NCBI GenBank assembly: GCA_947567425.1
Contig: CANOLV010000009.1
Location: 1-64,000, forward strand
Direction: 5' to 3'
Source of the DNA: an uncultured Porphyromonadaceae bacterium
GTDB lineage: Bacteria; Bacteroidota; Bacteroidia; Bacteroidales; Muribaculaceae
DNA length: 64,000 bases
This document shows positions 26,805 through 35,447 of the stretch, one piece after another. The stretch's first letter is position 1; each line of letters starts with the position of its first letter. Made by a program: the position numbers and the translations under genes. Below the pieces are notes generated by a model. That model had not been told where the DNA came from. It saw only the letters and a program-made list of their open reading frames with translations, and did no database searches.

Positions 26805-27995
26805 TCAATGATTGTTCTTTCGGTCGGGGTGCGAGCCTGTCGTGGCATCGACTTTTGCCGCTGCCGTGTCCCATACAAAAGTGGTCAGCAGAGGATAGTG
26901 GTCGGAGTAGGGCACTTTTGCCCTGTTTATGCTGTAGGCCTTGAAGTCGCCTCTGTAAAGTACCTGGTCGATGTGGAAGTAGAATCGGTTGGCGTTGTAG
27001 GTGGCTCTCGCTCCGAATGCACAGTCGGCGTAAGCGTCGCGCAACCCTGCGCTCCTGACGGTGCGGTAGGCGTAGCTGCCGGGCACGTCGTTGAAGTCGC
27101 CCACGAGGATTACGTTGCCCTGTCGGGTGTCGAGGAAGTCGCGTATGTCGCGGGCTTGCGACGCCCTTTGGCGAAATGCTTCCAGGAGCTTTGATATAAG
27201 GTCGTTTTTCACTTTCGCTATCTCTTTGCGCGATGGCCTGATGGTCTCCTTTTCGGTCAGTTCGAGATACAGCTCCTTGTCGCCGGGAGTGAGGCCGATG
27301 GACTGCAGGTGGCAGTTGACCAGTGTCAGCTGATGACCTTCGATGTCTACCTGATATGCACTGTAGTTGCCGGTGTCCCATTCGTCGTGCGGCGGGATGT
27401 CGAGTTGCTTTAGCGGATATTTCGACATGACCATATCGAGGTTGTAGCGTGTCTGGTCGTAGTAGGGATATCGGGCGTGTATGGAATCGAGCTGTTTTTG
27501 CCAGTGCTTATTCCGATATTTGCCCATGATGGGGACGGCTTCCTGGAGGCATACGATGTCGGCGTCTGTCGACAGGATGTATGACAATGTGCGGTTGCCC
27601 CATTCAGGTTCCACCCCCTTTTGGTCGGTAAAGTTGATGACATTGTAGGTGAGTACGGTGAACGACCTTGCCTTGTCGGCTTCGGAGAGCTTGTGCGGGC
27701 CGAAATTGACCGGGCATACTGTCAGCACCGGTCCTGAACAGATTATGAATGCGAGGGCGTCGATCAAAGCCATCTTGCGCATCACGAACAGATTGGCTAC
27801 GAACAGAGCCAGCACTACCGCCACCCATAGTGGCAGCGTCATCCCCGGAAGTTGCGCCCATGCGCACGTGTCGGGATCGATATATCCGGCAAATGACGCG
27901 GTGACGAGCGCGGCCACGCATAGGATGTTGAGCGCACCCCATAGCAATCTGAACAGCGACCTGCCTGCATGCCATATTCCCAATATTGTCGACAT
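26805..27995 (-). CDS. Membrane-anchored endonuclease/exonuclease/phosphatase-family protein
   Basis: This 396-residue protein has about three N-terminal membrane helices (residues 10-30, 50-70, 75-92) followed by a periplasmic EEP (DNase I-like) domain. Catalytic landmarks are visible: LTYNVINF (Asn), VCLQEA (metal Glu), LVNCHLQS (His region), VILVGDFNDVPGSYAYRT (Asp/Asn) and SDHYPL (terminal His). Such membrane EEP proteins are widespread in Bacteroidetes; substrates may be phospholipid headgroups or nucleic acids and are not known. It is 27 bp after the first rhomboid stop and 15 bp before the M3 gene. Confidence 0.88.
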   Translation of the reverse strand: MSTILGIWHAGRSLFRLLWGALNILCVAALVTASFAGYIDPDTCAWAQLPGMTLPLWVAVVLALFVANLFVMRKMALIDALAFIICSGPVLTVCPVNFGPHKLSEADKARSFTVLTYNVINFTDQKGVEPEWGNRTLSYILSTDADIVCLQEAVPIMGKYRNKHWQKQLDSIHARYPYYDQTRYNLDMVMSKYPLKQLDIPPHDEWDTGNYSAYQVDIEGHQLTLVNCHLQSIGLTPGDKELYLELTEKETIRPSRKEIAKVKNDLISKLLEAFRQRASQARDIRDFLDTRQGNVILVGDFNDVPGSYAYRTVRSAGLRDAYADCAFGARATYNANRFYFHIDQVLYRGDFKAYSINRAKVPYSDHYPLLTTFVWDTAAAKVDATTGSHPDRKNNH

Positions 27996-28022
27996 TGTGT
28001 TTTAGAGCATTAACCAGTTGTT

Positions 28023-28937
28023 TCAATCCTTAATCTGCCTGCTTATGTCAAACAGGCGTGTCTTTTCGTCCTGTGTCAGTCCGGCATAGCCGTTTTTCTT
28101 GATTTTTTCAAGTATGGCGTCAAGTTCGGCCTCGTTGGGCTGTGTGCGGTGGGACTGGCCGTTTGACTGGCCTGTGGGACGCTTGGCCTCCCGGCGGAAA
28201 GCATTGTACGACTTTTTTTCTTTAGGTACGGGCTTTAGCTTTCCGGCAAGGTTGACCACCGAATCGACCGCCCGGTTGAAGGGCCGGGTTATGTCCTTGC
28301 CACGTTTGAACGCCATGGCATATATAAGACCTACGATGGCACCTCCGATATGCGATACATGTCCTCCGCCGTTAGCTCCGGTGACGCTCATCAAGTCGAT
28401 GGCTATAGTGGCTATGGCTATCCATTTCAGTGATACCGGGCCGAGAAAGAGCAGCCCTACTTTATAGTCGGGATGCAGCAGGGCAGTGGCGGCTACGATG
28501 GCTATGACTGATGCCGACGATCCGATCAGCCAGCCGTGGACTCCATGGAACACCGGCAGGAAGTTGTAGGCGAGCATGAACAGCAGTCCACCTCCGATAC
28601 CGCCGTAGATATAAAGTGCTGTCAGACGGCGCGAATCGCCGACAAGCATGAAAATCGAGCCGAACCAATAGAGCCAAAGCATGTTGAACAGTATGTGGAA
28701 CACATCGAACTGCGAGAACATGTATGTCAGTATGGTCCACGGACGGGTCAGGAACGTGGCAAAGTCCGAAGGGAGTTCAATCCATGAAAGCGCTTCCGAC
28801 GCAAATGCTGAATTCATCAGGCTGCACACGAAGTTGACCGACATCAACACCGCGAACACGGCGATGTTGATATAGATGATCCGCATCAGCATCGAGCTGA
28901 AGCGCCAGCGCGAGCGCAGAGTGTCAAAAGTACCCAT
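28023..28937 (-). CDS. Rhomboid-family intramembrane serine protease (second copy)
   Basis: This 304-residue protein has six to seven membrane helices and a cytoplasmic C-terminal tail of about 90 residues (charged, ending LTQDEKTRLFDISRQIKD). The catalytic Ser is in WLIGSSASVIAIV (GxSx with Ala in place of the usual Gly after Ser) and the catalytic His in GGHVSHIGGAIVG. Rhomboids cleave transmembrane segments of other proteins. The tail helix is a Bacteroidetes feature. Its start overlaps the upstream rhomboid by 14 bp, implying translational coupling. The Ala after Ser is worth testing but does not remove the nucleophile. Confidence 0.9.
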   Translation of the reverse strand: MGTFDTLRSRWRFSSMLMRIIYINIAVFAVLMSVNFVCSLMNSAFASEALSWIELPSDFATFLTRPWTILTYMFSQFDVFHILFNMLWLYWFGSIFMLVGDSRRLTALYIYGGIGGGLLFMLAYNFLPVFHGVHGWLIGSSASVIAIVAATALLHPDYKVGLLFLGPVSLKWIAIATIAIDLMSVTGANGGGHVSHIGGAIVGLIYAMAFKRGKDITRPFNRAVDSVVNLAGKLKPVPKEKKSYNAFRREAKRPTGQSNGQSHRTQPNEAELDAILEKIKKNGYAGLTQDEKTRLFDISRQIKD

Positions 28938-29691
28938 TGCGGTTGACTATTCCTTTGTGTTTCCAATAAAGTATCATAAACACTCCGAAGAGCATTCCAC
29001 CGAGATGGGCGAAGTGGGCCACTCCGTCGTTGGCGGCGCTCATGCCCAGTGCCAGCTCGATGACGCCGTAGCCTATCACCATCCATTTTGCTTTTATCGG
29101 TATGGGGATGAACATCAGGTAGAGCGGCAGATTGGGGAACAGCATTCCGAAAGCCAGCAGCACACCGTAGACTGCACCCGAAGCCCCTATGGTGACCATC
29201 GAATTGGCCACCATCTCCTTGAACGCATCAATCTGCGATGCCGGAATCATCTGGTAGGCCTGCTCCATGGTCAGGCGGTTGGCGTGGGCGAATGTGGCCA
29301 CGGTCATCTCAAGATTCTTGTTTACGATATTGTCCACCATCAAGGCCCATACTCCTTCCTGCACCAATGCGGCTCCTACGCCGCATGAGATGTAGTAGAA
29401 CAGAAACCGCCCGGAACCTAACACTCGCTCAAGCGTGACTCCGAACATGAACAGGGCAAACATGTTGAAAAACAGATGGGCCATGCTCTGTCCGGAATGA
29501 AGGAACATATATGTGAACAACTGGGCCACGTTGAAATCGGCCACTGTGAAATAGTGAAGTCCGCAGTACTTCACCAGGTCTATGCGCGAGGGGAGCAGCA
29601 TCATGGCCACCCATATTATCACATTGATTATGATAAGATTCTTTGTCACGGGAGGCATTGAGCTGAAGAATGATCTGCCGTTTGTCTGCAT
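28924..29691 (-). CDS. Rhomboid-family intramembrane serine protease (first copy)
   Basis: This 255-residue polytopic protein has the canonical GASGAVYGVLLAF (catalytic Ser) and HFAHLGGMLFGV (catalytic His) motifs, plus the HxxxN-type segment SMAHLFFNMFALF in helix 2 that stabilises the oxyanion. It is first in the leftward operon of two rhomboids, an EEP enzyme, an M3 peptidase and GH43. The two rhomboids are not identical and this one lacks the long C-terminal tail, so they may have different substrates. Confidence 0.92.
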   Translation of the reverse strand: MQTNGRSFFSSMPPVTKNLIIINVIIWVAMMLLPSRIDLVKYCGLHYFTVADFNVAQLFTYMFLHSGQSMAHLFFNMFALFMFGVTLERVLGSGRFLFYYISCGVGAALVQEGVWALMVDNIVNKNLEMTVATFAHANRLTMEQAYQMIPASQIDAFKEMVANSMVTIGASGAVYGVLLAFGMLFPNLPLYLMFIPIPIKAKWMVIGYGVIELALGMSAANDGVAHFAHLGGMLFGVFMILYWKHKGIVNRNGYF

Positions 29692-29732
29692 CGTAGGGTC
29701 TTTTTATTTAAAGTAAAAATCCATATTAAACA

Positions 29733-29740
29733 CAAATTTA
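29733..29740 (-). promoter_or_regulatory. Candidate -7 box of the rhomboid operon
   Basis: Minus-strand TAAATTTG, 42 bp before the ATG at 29691. The -33 position lacks TTTG, so only the -7 element is clear. Confidence 0.5.
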
Positions 29741-29821
29741 GGGAAAAATATCCGGAATTAACCGAACCGAAATGGCATTGGCCGTGTTAATAAGTAAAAT
29801 TTATCAAATTTTTGGTAAATA

Positions 29822-29854
29822 TTGGCGAATTTAAGAATTAAACGTTTAAATTTG
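29822..29854 (+). promoter_or_regulatory. Promoter of the outer-membrane barrel gene
   Basis: TTGG (29822-29825), 21-bp spacer and TAAATTTG (29847-29854), with a predicted leader of about 75 nt before the ATG at 29936. Confidence 0.55.
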
Positions 29855-29935
29855 CGGAGTCTTATATCTGCCGATATGCCAAATTTGGAAAGAGAGATGT
29901 ACAACTATTTATAACAAAATCAAAATTCAAAAAGT

Positions 29936-30523
29936 ATGAAAATGTTCAAGAAAGTTTTAGCCATGACTCTGATGGCGGTGGCTTTGGCGATTCCCGCATC
30001 CGCACAGTTCCGTTGGGGACCTAAAGTAGGTCTTGATGTCAGCAATATGCACTTCAGCAAGGATGTGTTCGACTCGTCTAACCAGACCGGATTTACCGGC
30101 GGTATCATGGCTGAATTTCAGGTGCCCATCATCGGACTCTGCTTTGACGGATCAGTGATGTACGCGCGTCGCAACGCGGAGCTTTCCTCTACGGAAAATG
30201 GAAGGACATATAGTGAGACGTTTAAACGCGACTATATCGACATACCCATCAACTTGAAGTATAAATTCAACTTCCCGGTGATCAGCCGTATCGTGGTTCC
30301 ATACCTCACTACCGGACCTAACTTCTCATTCCTTATGGGTAAAAATAGGGTCGAAGGCGGGAAGAGATCGACCGTGGCATGGAGCTTCGGACTCGGCGCA
30401 GAGTTGATCAGTCATCTGCAGATCGGTGCCAGCTACAACTTCGGTATCACCAAGGCCTCCGATGCCGACGGCGTTTACGGCAAGGACCGCTATTGGGCAG
30501 TGACAGCCGCATGGCTCTTCTGA
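29936..30523 (+). CDS. Outer-membrane beta-barrel protein (PorT/OmpW-like)
   Basis: This 195-residue protein has a signal peptide ending PASAQ (about residue 22) and eight or so amphipathic beta-strands: FRWGPKVGLDVSN, GFTGGIMAEFQVP, YIDIPINLKYKF, FSFGL-type segments. It ends in the aromatic terminus TAAWLF recognised by the barrel assembly machinery. This is the generic outer membrane beta-barrel family common in Bacteroidales; its function is unknown. It is a single-gene unit between its own promoter and a very strong bidirectional terminator. Confidence 0.85.
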   Translation: MKMFKKVLAMTLMAVALAIPASAQFRWGPKVGLDVSNMHFSKDVFDSSNQTGFTGGIMAEFQVPIIGLCFDGSVMYARRNAELSSTENGRTYSETFKRDYIDIPINLKYKFNFPVISRIVVPYLTTGPNFSFLMGKNRVEGGKRSTVAWSFGLGAELISHLQIGASYNFGITKASDADGVYGKDRYWAVTAAWLF

Positions 30524-30553
30524 TAAAGGATGCGTCATTGACCGCTAATCATA

Positions 30554-30590
30554 CAGACAGCCCGGAGTCATTTTGACTCCGGGCTGTCTG
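30554..30590. terminator. Bidirectional terminator, 17-bp perfect stem
   Basis: CAGACAGCCCGGAGTCA (30554-30570) and its exact complement (30574-30590) enclose a TTT loop between two convergent genes. It probably serves both the barrel gene and the flippase operon. Confidence 0.9.
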
Positions 30591-30633
30591 ATTTATATGT
30601 TCAATTCTCTGAAACGCCCTATTGAGTCGGCGT

Positions 30634-32082
30634 TCATTTATTGAGGGCTTTGAGCAGTCGGATTGCAGAGTAAGTGGCCGTGGCTGTGAATATGGCAGAG
30701 AGTGTGGTGTAGTAAATCGGCGACGAAGTTATGTAGGTCGAGGCCAGCGCCGCTGTCACTGATATGAACAGAGGAAGTATCGCCATGAAGGTTGAACGGC
30801 GCATCGTATATGAATATAGTCGGCGGTTTACGGCATAATACACTGCGAGGCTGATCATGTATGTGGCGCACATGGCCGCTCCTAATCCGGTAAGCCCCCA
30901 GATGTAGTAGCATGTGCAGTTGGCGGTAAGATAAAGGGCGTTGCCGAATATGCCTTCGAGCAAGAAGAACAGGCGTTTGTTGCTTTTGGCAAAAGCTATG
31001 TATCCGGGAGGGTAGGCGAGTGCCCGCAGAAACACTCCGGTTCCGAGCCAGTAGACTAAAGGCAGGATGTGTATGAACTCTTCCGTCAGCAGGATTCTGA
31101 TGACGACAGGTGCGGTCAGCATGAGAAGTATCATAAGCGGAGCCATGATCAAGGCTATGATTTCTGTCTGCCGGTTCACTATCTCCGTGACTTTGACATT
31201 GTCTGAGGCCACAGCCGCAAGCCTTGGAAAGTAGTCTACTGACATGGCGGCGAAAATCACTCCGGCATACTGGTTGGTGATAGAGTTTGCCGCTTGAAAA
31301 TATCCAACATCGTCGATGCCTCCGATATATCGGATGAAAGCATTTGACAGATATGTCACACATGTGCCTATCAGCGAGCCTGCCATCAGTACCGACCCTA
31401 AAGCCAGTAGTTTGCGCATTATGGACAGTCTGACCTGATGGTCGATGCGGCGGTTGGCTATGCCGGCTGTCCGGGATATCGAGATTCTATAAAATATGTA
31501 TGCGGCCAATGACACGGCAATCATGGCGGGGACAATTCCGCCGTTGCCCCAGATATAGTATAAAGGTACTCCTATGGCCAATCCTGTAGAGGCTCCTACC
31601 ACCGACGACCATGACAGGCGCTTGACTTGGCGAAGTCCTTGGAGTATCGACATTTCGCCCGATCCGAGTATGCCGAACAATACGGCTATGCTCAGAAGCA
31701 TGTATTGCCATGTAAAATTGTCATCGCCAAATGTCCACCGGCTCATAAATACCGAAAATGCCATGCATATAATGGCTCCGGTGAGGGCTGTGATTCTTGT
31801 GGCATGGCGGGCCGACGCGATTATTGCATCCCTTGCCGAATTGTCCTCTTGGTCGGCTCCGGACAGCTCTTTTACGATGGCGGTAGGTATGCCGAATGAT
31901 GCGAGTTGCTGTATGGTGTTTGATGAGGCGGTCAGGAGTGACGATATGCCCATGCCTTCCGGTCCTAAGAGGAGAGCCACGAATTTCCCGCGAACCAGAT
32001 TGATCATAATCTGGAACATCTGCGCTCCACCGAAGAACGACATTCCCTTAAGGATACTTTTATAGCTATTGTCTTTTTCCAA
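30634..32082 (-). CDS. Wzx-type oligosaccharide flippase
   Basis: This 482-residue protein has about 12-14 membrane helices of the MATE/MOP polysaccharide-exporter superfamily. The N-terminus (SILKGMSFFGGAQMFQIMIN, then RGKFVALLLGPEGMGI) is the family signature. It would flip undecaprenyl-linked glycan units across the inner membrane. The start is a TTG at 32082; the later ATG at 32043 would delete part of helix 1, so TTG is preferred. It overlaps the glycosyltransferase gene by 17 bp and is the last gene of the dut operon. No other capsule or O-antigen genes are next to it, so its glycan is unknown. Confidence 0.85.
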   Translation of the reverse strand: MEKDNSYKSILKGMSFFGGAQMFQIMINLVRGKFVALLLGPEGMGISSLLTASSNTIQQLASFGIPTAIVKELSGADQEDNSARDAIIASARHATRITALTGAIICMAFSVFMSRWTFGDDNFTWQYMLLSIAVLFGILGSGEMSILQGLRQVKRLSWSSVVGASTGLAIGVPLYYIWGNGGIVPAMIAVSLAAYIFYRISISRTAGIANRRIDHQVRLSIMRKLLALGSVLMAGSLIGTCVTYLSNAFIRYIGGIDDVGYFQAANSITNQYAGVIFAAMSVDYFPRLAAVASDNVKVTEIVNRQTEIIALIMAPLMILLMLTAPVVIRILLTEEFIHILPLVYWLGTGVFLRALAYPPGYIAFAKSNKRLFFLLEGIFGNALYLTANCTCYYIWGLTGLGAAMCATYMISLAVYYAVNRRLYSYTMRRSTFMAILPLFISVTAALASTYITSSPIYYTTLSAIFTATATYSAIRLLKALNK

Positions 32083-33061
32083 GGCTTGAGAGAAGTTTTT
32101 GGATTATTATCGTGGTTGCCGGCCCGCATAGAAGTATGGCTGTACGGAGTGTGCCGATGCGTCGTCGGCTTTTGAGTATGTGCCGTCGGCCGTAGGCCTC
32201 TGTCAGCATGTGGCGAATCCGTTTACGCTCCTGTTTATCGCGGAATTTGAACGATGCGTAATTGCGTAGGCAGCTCCATAGGTTTGCAGTGGCTTGATTG
32301 TTGATAAGTCTTATTTCCTGCGAACCGGATGGATAGTGGCTTTCAATCAATCTGCGCAGGCGCATGTCGGTGTCGAGCACGTCGAACAGGCGCGGATGCA
32401 TTGCGCGAGTGGTGGATCCGGTATGGATCCGGTAATAATAGGTGGGTTCCACAAATGCTATTTTTGCAGCCTGGAGCATGATGACGCGGGTGAGCAGCTC
32501 GTCGGCCGACATGGATGTCCCGTTGACAATCGGATCTCTCGTGGCCGTTAAGAAAATGGCGCGGCGTATTGCTCCCTTGCACCCGTCGCCCCATTGGTCG
32601 AGAGTAAGATGCAGATGCGATGCTCCGTCCACTACGTCCTGTCGGTCAAACCGTGTGGTCAGCGGCGATGATGTTCCGTCGGCGTATACGAACGTCATGT
32701 TGCCGAACACGATGTCGGCTCCGGTGGCTTTAATCCTTGCGCTGATGCTTTCGAGATAGTCGGAATCCATATAGTCGTCGGCGTCAAGCTCCACTATGTA
32801 ATCACCTTTGGCAATGCCGGCGGCCTCGGATCTGGGTACAAAGGCTCCGCCGCTGTTGGCTGTGCGGCGGAGTAGCCTGATCCTGGGATCGGATGCTGCA
32901 AAAGATACTACAACGTCACGGGTATGGTCTGTCGAATTGTCGTCGGCCACGATAAGCTCCCAATGAGGATATGTCTGGGCCTGCAGCGACTTGATGGCTT
33001 CGGCTATGTATGCCTCGGCATTATAAGCCGGCATGACGATTGACAGTAACTCTCGGGGCAT
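32066..33061 (-). CDS. Family 2 glycosyltransferase
   Basis: This 331-residue GT-A enzyme has an N-terminal LSIVMPAYNAEAYIAEAIKS nucleotide-binding segment (residues 6-25), IVADDNSTD (about 36-44), and the metal-binding VELDADDYMDSDYL (DxD at about 92-98). It transfers a sugar from a nucleotide sugar to a lipid-linked or surface glycan. The C-terminal region is basic and amphipathic, suggesting membrane association. It starts 6 bp after the M23 gene's stop and overlaps the flippase gene, so both probably act on one glycan. Confidence 0.9.
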   Translation of the reverse strand: MPRELLSIVMPAYNAEAYIAEAIKSLQAQTYPHWELIVADDNSTDHTRDVVVSFAASDPRIRLLRRTANSGGAFVPRSEAAGIAKGDYIVELDADDYMDSDYLESISARIKATGADIVFGNMTFVYADGTSSPLTTRFDRQDVVDGASHLHLTLDQWGDGCKGAIRRAIFLTATRDPIVNGTSMSADELLTRVIMLQAAKIAFVEPTYYYRIHTGSTTRAMHPRLFDVLDTDMRLRRLIESHYPSGSQEIRLINNQATANLWSCLRNYASFKFRDKQERKRIRHMLTEAYGRRHILKSRRRIGTLRTAILLCGPATTIIIQKLLSSLGKRQ

Positions 33062-33067
33062 GGCTGC

Positions 33068-34567
33068 TTACTTTACCCAAAGTGAAGGATTTAGCTTCTC
33101 TTTCTCTTTTCGGATTTCGAAGTGCAGGATAGAACGGCCATTGTCGTCGGGATCGGCATATATTTTGCCGATGGGCTGTCCTTGGTGGAGTTCTTCGCCG
33201 TTTTTAACCATGATGTCGGTCAGGTTGGCATATATGGTCAGATATTTTCCGTGGCGGATCATCACTATAGTGTTGTAGCCGGGTTGATGGAATATGGCGG
33301 AGACTTTTCCGTCAAATATGGCTCTTGCCTCACTTCCGCTTTCGGTCTCGATGTCTATTCCGCTGTTGTCGGTGACCACATAGGGCAGGTCCGGATGCTT
33401 GTGGCGTCCGAACGGCCTGACTATCTTGTATTTCCCGGTCACGGGAAACAGCAGTCGGCCTTTGTTGCTCTCGAACGTTCCGGTCAGCTTTCTTGTCGAT
33501 TCGGCAGTAGCATGTGTGGTCGTGGTGGTTTTGGGCTGCGGTTTTACCGTTTCGGGTGTTTGAGGTACAGGAGTCGGATCGGCCGGTCGGTTCTGTTTGT
33601 CTTTTGAAGACTTTTTATTCTTTTTACCCTTTTTCTCGGTCTTTTTCTTGTCGGAATCCTGCTTGTCACGATTCTCCGTGGCGCTGTTTTGAGCCTTTTT
33701 CTCTTCTTCCGCACGCTTCTGTTCATCCGCTTTTGCCTGGCGCAGTCTCTCCTCTTCTTCTTGGCGGCGCTGTTCTTCCAGACGACGCTGTTCCGCCTCG
33801 CGTTGGCGCTGTTCCTCTTCTTGGCGGCGTTGCTCTTCGGCAATCAGACGTTCAAGTTCCTGGTCGAGGGCTTTCGCTTTGGCTTCACGATCCTTAAGTA
33901 CGCGTTTTAGCGATGAGCCTTTTTGCTTTAATTCGGCTACCATGTCGGCGGTCTCGGATTGACGCTGTTTTAGTTCGGCGCGTGAACTGTTGAGCGACTT
34001 TAATTTGGAAGCTCTTGAGGTGCGTATTTTGTCAAGACACTCTTTCTTGTCGTTGAGGTCTGACTGCATTTTGACTATCTGTTGGCTTTTACGTTCGCGC
34101 CACTGTGCAAACTCCTTAAGATATCTCGATCTGCGGTATGCCTGCCGGAATGAATTGGCCGAGAATATGAATGCCAGTTTTGTCGATGCCGAGTGGTGGC
34201 CTGCTTCCGATTGGCGTACAGCTTTGGCGTATGTGTCGCGGAGTTTTTTCAGGCTTCCGTCAAGTTGAGTTATGGAATCGCTGACAATGGCTATATGCTT
34301 GTCGGCAGAGTCGATCTGCTGTTCGAGCCTCCGGATGTTTCTTTCCTGAATCTGTATCTCGGCGTTGAGGGAATTGAGCGCGTTGAGGGTCCGTTCCGTA
34401 TTGCGGGCGTTGGCTTCAAGCTGTTCTGCAGTCTGTTTAATGGCTCGCTTGTTGTCGCGTTGCTCTTTTTTTATGCCGGTCACGGTGCGTTTGCGCGGTT
34501 TGGCCGCCGACATATCCGTTGCCGAAAGTATCAGGATGATTGCTAATAACCAGATGTTGCGTTTCAT
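33068..34567 (-). CDS. EnvC-like murein hydrolase activator (M23 domain)
   Basis: This 499-residue exported protein has a signal peptide (MKRNIWLLAIILILSATDMSA region, split here), a long coiled coil (about residues 25-260) and a highly charged Glu/Arg/Gln segment (about 230-290). A Lys-rich low-complexity linker follows, then a C-terminal LytM/M23 domain (FGRHKHPDLPYVVTDNSGID, then MIRHGKYLTIYANL). Canonical M23 zinc ligands are only partly kept, as in EnvC/NlpD activators that regulate amidases at division. The upstream in-frame TTG at 34588 is possible but would abut the previous stop; the ATG at 34567 gives a proper signal peptide. It follows DUF4292 and precedes GT2 in the same operon. 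Confidence 0.88.
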   Translation of the reverse strand: MKRNIWLLAIILILSATDMSAAKPRKRTVTGIKKEQRDNKRAIKQTAEQLEANARNTERTLNALNSLNAEIQIQERNIRRLEQQIDSADKHIAIVSDSITQLDGSLKKLRDTYAKAVRQSEAGHHSASTKLAFIFSANSFRQAYRRSRYLKEFAQWRERKSQQIVKMQSDLNDKKECLDKIRTSRASKLKSLNSSRAELKQRQSETADMVAELKQKGSSLKRVLKDREAKAKALDQELERLIAEEQRRQEEEQRQREAEQRRLEEQRRQEEEERLRQAKADEQKRAEEEKKAQNSATENRDKQDSDKKKTEKKGKKNKKSSKDKQNRPADPTPVPQTPETVKPQPKTTTTTHATAESTRKLTGTFESNKGRLLFPVTGKYKIVRPFGRHKHPDLPYVVTDNSGIDIETESGSEARAIFDGKVSAIFHQPGYNTIVMIRHGKYLTIYANLTDIMVKNGEELHQGQPIGKIYADPDDNGRSILHFEIRKEKEKLNPSLWVK

Positions 34568-34589
34568 AACCTTTACGATGCGGTGCAAG

Positions 34590-35429
34590 TTACTTCGGCA
34601 TGGCCCCTTTAAGAAGGTCGGATGCCTTTACACGTCTATAATCCTTGGGAAGGGAGAATTCCGTTTTGTTGCCGGAATTCCACTTTGCATTGTTCCACTT
34701 CCAGGTTAGTGAGGCGGCATACGGCTTTTTTTGTGTCTGTATGTCGATTTCAGTGGTGGATGCCACTGCTCCTGCGGGGGTGTTTGCCGCATGGCCCCCG
34801 TAGGTTATGTCAGCTTTGAATATGTCGGTACCTGTACTTACTATGATGAGTTTGGATAGCCGGTCGTCAGATCCTGCGGCATAACCGTAGTTGGCCATCG
34901 AAGGCTGTTTGCGTGGTGTTATGAGCATCCCGTTTTCAAGAATCTCGATCTTGACCGACTTTTTGTCATCGGCTTTCATGGTCGGCAGTCCGAGCAGGAA
35001 TGGCCGGCCTAAAAGCATATCCTGTATATTTTCGGTGGAGAACGACACGTATTTGGTCAATTCGTCAAGGCTCTCGGCCATGTAAGTGCGCTGGGGTTTG
35101 ATAATGACGAATGCAGAGTCGTTGGTGATCAGCGCACGTCCCATCTCGAAGCCGAGCACGCGCAGGCTTATGTCGATGGATTTTCCTCTGACCATGGTGG
35201 CCCGACCTGATATTGAAAATTTTGACGGCTGTGTAAGGTGTATGCTTACGGGTAAGCTTACGTCGTTCCACGTGCTGTAGTTGGCTGTCAGCCGAGCAAA
35301 TCCGTCTCCTTTGCCGGGAGTGGTTTGCCCGGATGTTTCCTGTTTGCCGGCAGACGTGTTTTTTGAAGAGCGGCAACCGCTCATAATAGCCGCGGCTATT
35401 AGAAATATGACGATTAGTTTGTACTTCAT
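34590..35429 (-). CDS. DUF4292 outer-membrane lipoprotein
   Basis: This 279-residue lipoprotein (signal ending AAAIMSGCRSS, Cys about residue 19) fits DUF4292, a Bacteroidetes family with a LolB/LolA-like curved beta-sheet fold. The mature part alternates strands such as FSISGRATMVRGKSIDISLR and AFVIIKPQRTYMAES. It may handle lipid or lipoprotein cargo, or assist M23-based cell-wall remodelling, judged from constant synteny with TPR and EnvC-like genes; this is inference. It is 18 bp after the TPR gene stop and about 22 bp before the M23 start. Confidence 0.85.
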   Translation of the reverse strand: MKYKLIVIFLIAAAIMSGCRSSKNTSAGKQETSGQTTPGKGDGFARLTANYSTWNDVSLPVSIHLTQPSKFSISGRATMVRGKSIDISLRVLGFEMGRALITNDSAFVIIKPQRTYMAESLDELTKYVSFSTENIQDMLLGRPFLLGLPTMKADDKKSVKIEILENGMLITPRKQPSMANYGYAAGSDDRLSKLIIVSTGTDIFKADITYGGHAANTPAGAVASTTEIDIQTQKKPYAASLTWKWNNAKWNSGNKTEFSLPKDYRRVKASDLLKGAMPK

Positions 35430-35447
35430 GTATGGTTAACGACTGTA

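Noticed and set aside
33690-33860. Repetitive sequence resembling a short tandem array
   Set aside because: It encodes the Glu/Arg/Gln-rich coiled coil of the EnvC-like protein; spacing and unit vary, so it is not a CRISPR array.
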